DNA of 17,012 nt, taken from contig DAIDTZ010000102.1 in assembly GCA_027456925.1 (NCBI GenBank), positions 1-17,012 of the forward strand. Direction: 5' to 3'. This stretch comes from Nitrospirota bacterium. Lineage in GTDB: Bacteria > Nitrospirota > UBA9217. The position numbers and the translations under genes were made by a program. Below the pieces are notes generated by a model. That model was not told where the DNA came from. It searched no databases and saw only the letters and a list, made by a program, of their open reading frames with translations. Shown here in pieces: positions 12,832-17,012 of the stretch (its first letter is position 1; each line of letters opens with the position of its first letter).

Positions 12832-13769
12832 AAATCAGGATCGGACATCTCTCAACCTTTTACCACACTGCTATCCTGCTCATGGCCCAGGGAAGCGCTG
12901 ATGCGCGGCTTGGCGCTGAGGTCGAATGGAGGCTGATGGGAACGGGGCCGGCGATCATGAAGGCCTTCGAGCGGCGCGAGCTCGATCTTGCCTACATCGG
13001 ATTGCCGCCTGCGATCATCGGTATAAGCCGGGGCATCAACGTCCTGTGCGTTGCCGGCGGTCATGTGGAAGGTACGGTCATGGCGGGGAAGTCGCGGTGG
13101 AGCGGATTTCCTGCGGCCAAGGATATCAGAGCTGTCTTAGAGCAATTTCAAGGCCGCACAATCGGCGTTCCGGGCACGGGGTCCATTCACGACGTCATCC
13201 TGAAGGACTGCATTGAGCAGATGGGTCTTCAGCAGGAGATCGAGATCAAGAACTTTCCCTGGGCGGATCTCGTGACCGAGGCAGTGGTGGCGGACGAGGT
13301 GGCTGCTGCGGTGGGTACGCCCGCCCTGGCCATTGCGATCAATCGTTTTGCAGGCGGAAAGGTGCTCTTCCCCGCGTCGAAACTCTGGCCGAACAATCCG
13401 AGCTACGGTATCGTGGCGGATGCTGAGTTTTTGCAAAGGGAACGGGTAGTGGTGGAGAAGTTTCTGATTCTGCACGAAGAGGCCACGGCCTTCATGAGAA
13501 ATGAGCCGGCCAAGGCTGCGCAGGTCATCGCTGATTTCGTCAGTGTGGTTGATAAGGACTTTGTCCTGGACACGCTCAAGGTTTCGCCGAAATACTGCGC
13601 AAGACTTTCGGATGAATATATCGCCTCGACCATGAAGTTCGTTCCCGTCCTGAAAAAGCTTTGCTATATCCATGCGGAGGTCCCCGAGGAGAGGATATTT
13701 TTTCGCGATCTTATCGACAGGTTTCACCCTGGACCGGACCACTACGGCGATGGGATCAGATTACTCTGA
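12828..13769 (+). CDS. Solute-binding-fold (NMT1/SsuA-like) protein without signal peptide
   Basis: A 313-residue protein with the type II periplasmic-binding fold of the NMT1/THI5/SsuA group: opening MKIRIGHLSTFYH, then GPAIMKAFERRELDLAYIGLPPAI (an NMT1-like ligand-loop region), FQGRTIGVPGTGSIHDVIL starting the second lobe, and AVGTPALAIA. These proteins normally bind nitrate, sulfonates or pyrimidine precursors for ABC importers. Here the protein starts straight at the first beta strand with no signal peptide or lipobox, and no permease or ATPase gene is adjacent. It is therefore probably cytoplasmic: a ligand sensor, or an enzyme built on the same fold, as with MqnA/MqnD. Start: ATG 12828, overlapping the stop of the 38-codon gene; an in-frame TTG at 12804 would add eight polar residues and still no signal. 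It converges on the ACT-MBL gene. Confidence 0.8.
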   Translation: MKIRIGHLSTFYHTAILLMAQGSADARLGAEVEWRLMGTGPAIMKAFERRELDLAYIGLPPAIIGISRGINVLCVAGGHVEGTVMAGKSRWSGFPAAKDIRAVLEQFQGRTIGVPGTGSIHDVILKDCIEQMGLQQEIEIKNFPWADLVTEAVVADEVAAAVGTPALAIAINRFAGGKVLFPASKLWPNNPSYGIVADAEFLQRERVVVEKFLILHEEATAFMRNEPAKAAQVIADFVSVVDKDFVLDTLKVSPKYCARLSDEYIASTMKFVPVLKKLCYIHAEVPEERIFFRDLIDRFHPGPDHYGDGIRLL

Positions 13770-13805
13770 TTTTGAGAAAGTACCCGCAGAGTCGGTGTCA
13801 TCGCA

Positions 13806-15413
13806 TCATTTCTCTTTTAATTCCCCGGCTTGATAATAATCCCCATGTCCGGGAAAAATCATTGCACTGCCGTTCTTCTTTTTCAATTCTCCATCCAAGC
13901 TGAGCATGATGTTCCGCAGCGCTGCAGTTTCTTCCTTATAGATTCTTGAATCCCTGTTCGGGTTGGTCAGCAAATAGCGGTAGATGCCGAGGTGTTCCTT
14001 GTCTTCGGGTGTCAGACTTTGCACGTTCAGGAGAAAATCAGAAGTAAAAAGCAGGCCGAGCTCCTGGTTCAGGAAAAAGACCAGGCCGGGCGTGTGTCCG
14101 CCGAGACTTTCCAGAACATCGAAAGCAAGGGGCCCGATAGGAAAAGCGTCGATGATCCGGAAACCATTGATGCTCTTTGTTGTTGCTGCGGAAAAATAGC
14201 GGGGGTGGCTTGGAAAGCGGCATTCCGTAAACCTGCTCGACAGCCGCGTGTAGTACTTGTTCAGGTTCAGCAGGCTTCCGGTTGCGCCATGGGCCCTGTT
14301 CAGGTTGGCGATCACGTCGGCGCTGCCGCTATGCAGGAAAATCTCGGTTCCGAATTCTTCCTCGAAATAGCCCGCAGCCCCCACGTGGTCCGTATCGGGA
14401 TGGGTGACGTAAATTCTTTTTACTCTCCCTGGGTCCATGCCGTGCGACAGGAGCAGGCGCTTGATGTCGGAATAATAGATTCCGTGGCCGGCGTCTATCA
14501 TGGTCAGTTCGTCGTGATGGCGGAAGAGGTAGATGTTTTCGCTCGTGGGCAGTCGAAAACCAAAAAGATCTACCTGGTCATGAAAACGCAGCGGCTTCAT
14601 CGTTGTCACGGTGAACTTTTCTCCGGTCCTGCTTCGCGATTGCGAGGCAAAGGTGAGTACGGTCTCGAACACGTCGCCGGCTTCGAGATTGTTTCCCGCC
14701 TCGGTTGCGAATTGCGTGAGGTCCTGCTGCAGGTCGCGCGATGATTCGACCAGCGATTTGATCTCTTCCACGCCGCTCGAAGGGAGGATCTTCTTCAACC
14801 GGAGGAAGAACTTCTCGATAAGCTTCAGGCCGATTATGTTCGCCGCTTCCTGTTCGTTGCTGCCGCGGTAGAGCACGCGATAGTGGTACCCTTGCTCATT
14901 GGTGGCCTGCAGCAGGGAGTTGATTTCCTCCGAATCGGCTGTGGCCATGGCGATGTCGGCGGATTCAGGGTCGATGTCTTCGTCATAGAGCATGTAGATC
15001 ACGTTGGCGTTGTGCTTGGCAAGCAGCCGGGCAAAGGCCGCAAGGGTCCCCGGCTTGTTCGCAAGCCGGACCTTGATCTCCAGGACGCTGGCCGCGGCGG
15101 TGACCATCAGGTCGTCCCGCGCGTCCTGCGATTGCTCTATCGCATATTGTTTTTTCTCGAGTACCTTCAGGAGCGACGCGAGATGGCTCTCATTGGAAAG
15201 CTGGACCTCGACGGCGACTCGACTGCTGTCAAGGGCCCGGTCATAGTGAAAGAAGGAAATATTTCCATCCGCCTGCGCGATGATCGAGGCAAACCCCGCG
15301 AGCGAACCCGGCCGGTCCGGCAGGGATATGCGGAATTTCGCCAGGAGCGCTCTTTGGTCGTTTGTGGCAGGCGGTGAGATCTGGCGATACACGGTTACAG
15401 GGGGTTGGGTCAT
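13806..15413 (-). CDS. ACT-ACT-metallo-beta-lactamase fusion protein
   Basis: A 535-residue cytoplasmic protein. Residues about 24-95 and 110-182 are two ACT domains (LPDRPGSLAGFASIIAQADG and LANKPGTLAAFARLLAKHNA), folds that bind amino acids or other small effectors. A helical linker (about 190-262) follows, then a metallo-beta-lactamase fold (about 275-525) with THPDTDH (His338, Asp340, Asp342, His343), GGHTPG (His440), SDFL (Asp459) and FPGHGD (His523). These form a binuclear metal site in which the second His of HxHxDH is Asp, a variant seen in other members. The likely role is a hydrolase or oxidoreductase controlled by a small molecule; the substrate is unknown. Start: ATG 15413, 12 bases after the Dabb gene ends, so the two genes form one operon. 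Confidence 0.85.
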   Translation of the reverse strand: MTQPPVTVYRQISPPATNDQRALLAKFRISLPDRPGSLAGFASIIAQADGNISFFHYDRALDSSRVAVEVQLSNESHLASLLKVLEKKQYAIEQSQDARDDLMVTAAASVLEIKVRLANKPGTLAAFARLLAKHNANVIYMLYDEDIDPESADIAMATADSEEINSLLQATNEQGYHYRVLYRGSNEQEAANIIGLKLIEKFFLRLKKILPSSGVEEIKSLVESSRDLQQDLTQFATEAGNNLEAGDVFETVLTFASQSRSRTGEKFTVTTMKPLRFHDQVDLFGFRLPTSENIYLFRHHDELTMIDAGHGIYYSDIKRLLLSHGMDPGRVKRIYVTHPDTDHVGAAGYFEEEFGTEIFLHSGSADVIANLNRAHGATGSLLNLNKYYTRLSSRFTECRFPSHPRYFSAATTKSINGFRIIDAFPIGPLAFDVLESLGGHTPGLVFFLNQELGLLFTSDFLLNVQSLTPEDKEHLGIYRYLLTNPNRDSRIYKEETAALRNIMLSLDGELKKKNGSAMIFPGHGDYYQAGELKEK

Positions 15414-15425
15414 GTCACTTCACCA

Positions 15426-15731
15426 TTAGCCAACGTGGTAATCAACGACTACCCTTCGCTCCCGCACCTTGCCGACGAACTCGGCGACTTTAAGGTGTTC
15501 GGGGTGCTTTTGGTAGATGTCGAGGTCCTTTTCGCTTTCGAACTCGGAATAGAGCGCAACGTCGTAGGACCCGTCGGAGGGAATGCTGTTCAAGCCCACT
15601 TCGATGTGCCTGATCTGCGGGATGAGGGCTTTCAACGCTTCGAGATCATGCTTCATCTTTCTTGCGTTCTGGAGCCGGTCCCCGCACTCCGAGACTTCCT
15701 TGAGTTTCCACAGAACAATATGCTTGATCAT
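15426..15731 (-). CDS. Dabb (stress-responsive alpha/beta barrel) domain protein
   Basis: A 101-residue protein starting MIKHIVLWKLKE, the characteristic first strand of Dabb domains, followed by LKALIPQIRHIEVGLN, YDVALYSEFESEKDLDIYQKH and a last strand ERRVVVDYH. Dabb domains are dimeric ferredoxin-like barrels found in stress proteins and some cyclases; the precise function is unknown. Start: ATG 15731, with AAGGAGAG placed 7 bases upstream; a 20-residue longer frame from 15791 has no ribosome binding site. First gene of a two-gene operon with the ACT-MBL fusion. Confidence 0.85.
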   Translation of the reverse strand: MIKHIVLWKLKEVSECGDRLQNARKMKHDLEALKALIPQIRHIEVGLNSIPSDGSYDVALYSEFESEKDLDIYQKHPEHLKVAEFVGKVRERRVVVDYHVG

Positions 15732-15775
15732 GTCGTGTCTCTCCTTCGGACTGATTGCTGCCCCGGTTTTTTCTG

Positions 15776-15804
15776 TTGCTCTCCCCTTCAATACTTTGTA
15801 TGAT
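15776..15804 (+). promoter_or_regulatory. Sigma-70-type promoter of the rlpA gene
   Basis: TTGCTC (15776-15781), 17 bases, TATGAT (15799-15804). The -10 is good and the -35 mediocre. It points to a start near 15811 and a leader of about 68 bases to ATG 15879. Confidence 0.4.
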
Positions 15805-15878
15805 AGCAGCCATCCCGGGATGTTCGAACGGCGCTGGCACTATGATCATACACGGTGAAGAATAAAAGGGCAAGTCTG

Positions 15879-16628
15879 ATGGCCGGAGCGTTCAAAAAAA
15901 TATTTTGTTTCGCCTGTTGCATTATTCTGGCATCGGCTTGCGCGCCGAAAAGAGCGCCGTTGCCCGCAGGCTCCCCGTGGTCCAAGACGCGAGCTTCGCA
16001 AAAGCCCTACGTTGTTAACGGGCAGCGCTATGAGCCGCTGGCGTCGTCCGACGGCTTTGTTCAGACCGGCATTGCGAGCTGGTATGGGAAGGACTTTCAC
16101 GGAAAAAGGACGAGTAACGGCGAGATCTATGATATGCATGCCATGACTGCTGCGCACAAGACGCTTCCGCTCGGCGTGTTCGTCAAGGTCAGAAACACAA
16201 GCAACGGACGTGAAGCAATCGTTCGGATCAACGATCGCGGCCCTTTTGTCAAGGGCAGGATCATCGACCTTTCCAATGCAGCGGCAAAGAAACTCGGTGT
16301 GGACATCGTCGGCACGGCGCCGGTCCGGATCGAGGCCCTGGGATACCGTGTTCCGGGCAAAGACACGTACAAGGAGCCTGAAAATTACGACAGCGGCACC
16401 TATACGGTCCAGGTCGGATCATTCAAAGACTACAATAATGCTCATCGCCTGTCCGGCGAGATGAAAAAACGTTTCGGCTTCTCCGAAGTGCACCTGACGA
16501 ATGTAAACGGGAGCAATTTCTACCGGGTCTACGCAGGCAAGTATTCTTCTTTAAAGGCCGCGAACAGCGCGGAGAAGGATTTTTCCGATCGCGGCTATTC
16601 CGGAAGTTTTGCCGTGTCGCTTGATTAA
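15879..16628 (+). CDS. rlpA: RlpA-type septal lipoprotein (lytic transglycosylase) with SPOR domain
   Basis: A 249-residue exported protein. The N-terminus (MAGAFKKIFCFACCIILASAC) is a lipoprotein signal with Cys21 as the probable lipid anchor, though Ala rather than Leu sits at -3. A double-psi beta-barrel domain (about 60-155) carries the RlpA signatures GIASWYG, GKRTSNGE, HKTLPLG and NDRGPF-VKGRIIDLS, whose Asp is the catalytic acid in active members. A SPOR domain (about 175-249, YTVQVGSFKDYNNAHRL to the C-terminus) binds septal peptidoglycan lacking stem peptides. The protein should act at the outer membrane during cell division. Start: ATG 15879, preceded by AAAAGGG; a GTG at 15855 would add eight residues ahead of the signal peptide and is less likely. 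Single gene, divergent from the Dabb operon. Confidence 0.93.
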   Translation: MAGAFKKIFCFACCIILASACAPKRAPLPAGSPWSKTRASQKPYVVNGQRYEPLASSDGFVQTGIASWYGKDFHGKRTSNGEIYDMHAMTAAHKTLPLGVFVKVRNTSNGREAIVRINDRGPFVKGRIIDLSNAAAKKLGVDIVGTAPVRIEALGYRVPGKDTYKEPENYDSGTYTVQVGSFKDYNNAHRLSGEMKKRFGFSEVHLTNVNGSNFYRVYAGKYSSLKAANSAEKDFSDRGYSGSFAVSLD

Positions 16629-16702
16629 CAGTTCGAAAGATTTTTTCAAAAGCCTTTCCCTTCCTCAGTTGGTCTCTATGGTCCTGGTTCAATAAAATTG
16701 AT

Positions 16703-16822
16703 TTAGGCAACGCCGTTGCTCGTGGTATTGGCGGCCACGGTGAAATAGAGCGCGCTGGCCGATGCAACGAGGGTGCAGTCTTCGGGAGTTGTGCCGGTGA
16801 ACCGCGTATTATCGAGCTGCAT
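16703..16822 (-). CDS. Small hypothetical protein, 39 residues
   Basis: ATG 16822 opens a 39-codon frame (MQLDNTRFTGTTPEDCTLVA followed by SASALYFTVAANTTSNGVA) with AGGGG 10 bases upstream. It begins 13 bases after the stop of the partial upstream gene, as expected for an operon. The sequence is rich in Thr, Ala and Asn and has one Cys; I do not recognise a family. It is short enough to be chance, so confidence is limited. Confidence 0.4.
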   Translation of the reverse strand: MQLDNTRFTGTTPEDCTLVASASALYFTVAANTTSNGVA

Positions 16823-16835
16823 AAAGATCAAGCCC

Positions 16836-17012
16836 CTAGTGCCTGTTCCTTCGGACCGCGCCTGCCAGAAGAGCGGCATTGTGCTCTTTGAGGTCTTGGA
16901 CCAGGCGGTCCATATCGTTGATCGACAGGATATTGTTCAGAATGAAATACTGACCGAGCTGGTGCTGCTGAGAACGCTGGTACATGAGCAAGGTGTTCAC
17001 TTGGAAAATAGT
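16836..17012 (-). CDS. 3' end of an unrecognised gene (runs off the window)
   Basis: The last 58 codons of a minus-strand gene that enters from beyond the window. The sequence is helical in character (MYQRSQQHQLGQYFILNN, then DMDRLVQDLKEHNAALL) and ends GAVRRNRH before TAG. No family is recognised. The 39-codon gene follows 13 bases downstream. Confidence 0.5.
   Translation of the reverse strand, partial: TIFQVNTLLMYQRSQQHQLGQYFILNNILSINDMDRLVQDLKEHNAALLAGAVRRNRH

Overview
The window looks like chromosomal DNA from an anaerobic, respiring Gram-negative bacterium. It encodes an outer-membrane barrel protein, a periplasmic pentaheme cytochrome c, an RlpA lipoprotein and sigma-54 regulation. 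The gene content resembles Desulfobacterota/Desulfuromonadia or Nitrospirota, but this is inferred from gene style; no marker gene is present. There are no rRNA or tRNA genes, CRISPR arrays or insertion sequences.

Layout. 1-1.7 kb: an FGGY (glycerol-kinase-like) sugar kinase gene on the minus strand, interrupted by an in-frame TAA, with a good promoter of its own back to back with the promoter of a nitrilase-family amidohydrolase (1749-2555). 2.65-3.05 kb: a minus-strand PilZ-like protein. 3.3-7.3 kb: the most interesting part. A strong sigma-54 (-24/-12) promoter precedes two tandem, paralogous glycine-rich membrane proteins. After a hairpin and a second sigma-54-like site come a ~474-residue outer-membrane barrel protein and a multiheme cytochrome c. 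The cytochrome frame is interrupted by one TGA and then continues in frame for 125 codons to a perfect intrinsic terminator. Immediately after the TGA is a hairpin with the bulged-U architecture of a bacterial SECIS. I therefore read the gene as one selenocysteine-containing pentaheme cytochrome. Porin plus Sec-cytochrome recalls the extI/extKL genes of the Geobacter ext clusters (from memory), which serve extracellular electron transfer or oxyanion handling.

7.4-9.1 kb: an RluA-type pseudouridine synthase with Gly in place of the catalytic Asp, and a small nitroreductase. 9.2-12.6 kb (minus): an NtrC-type sigma-54 activator and its PAS-GAF-PAS histidine kinase, a plausible but unproven regulator of the two sigma-54 promoters upstream. 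12.7-13.8 kb: a 38-codon gene overlapping (ATGA) a solute-binding-fold protein that has no signal peptide. 13.8-15.7 kb (minus): a Dabb-domain protein followed by an ACT-ACT-metallo-beta-lactamase fusion. 15.9-16.6 kb: RlpA with a SPOR domain. The right edge holds a 39-codon minus-strand gene and the 3' end of another unrecognised gene.

TGA is used as an ordinary stop by several genes here (kinase, second glycine-rich protein, RluA, response regulator, binding-fold protein). The TGA inside the cytochrome therefore needs local recoding rather than a different genetic code.
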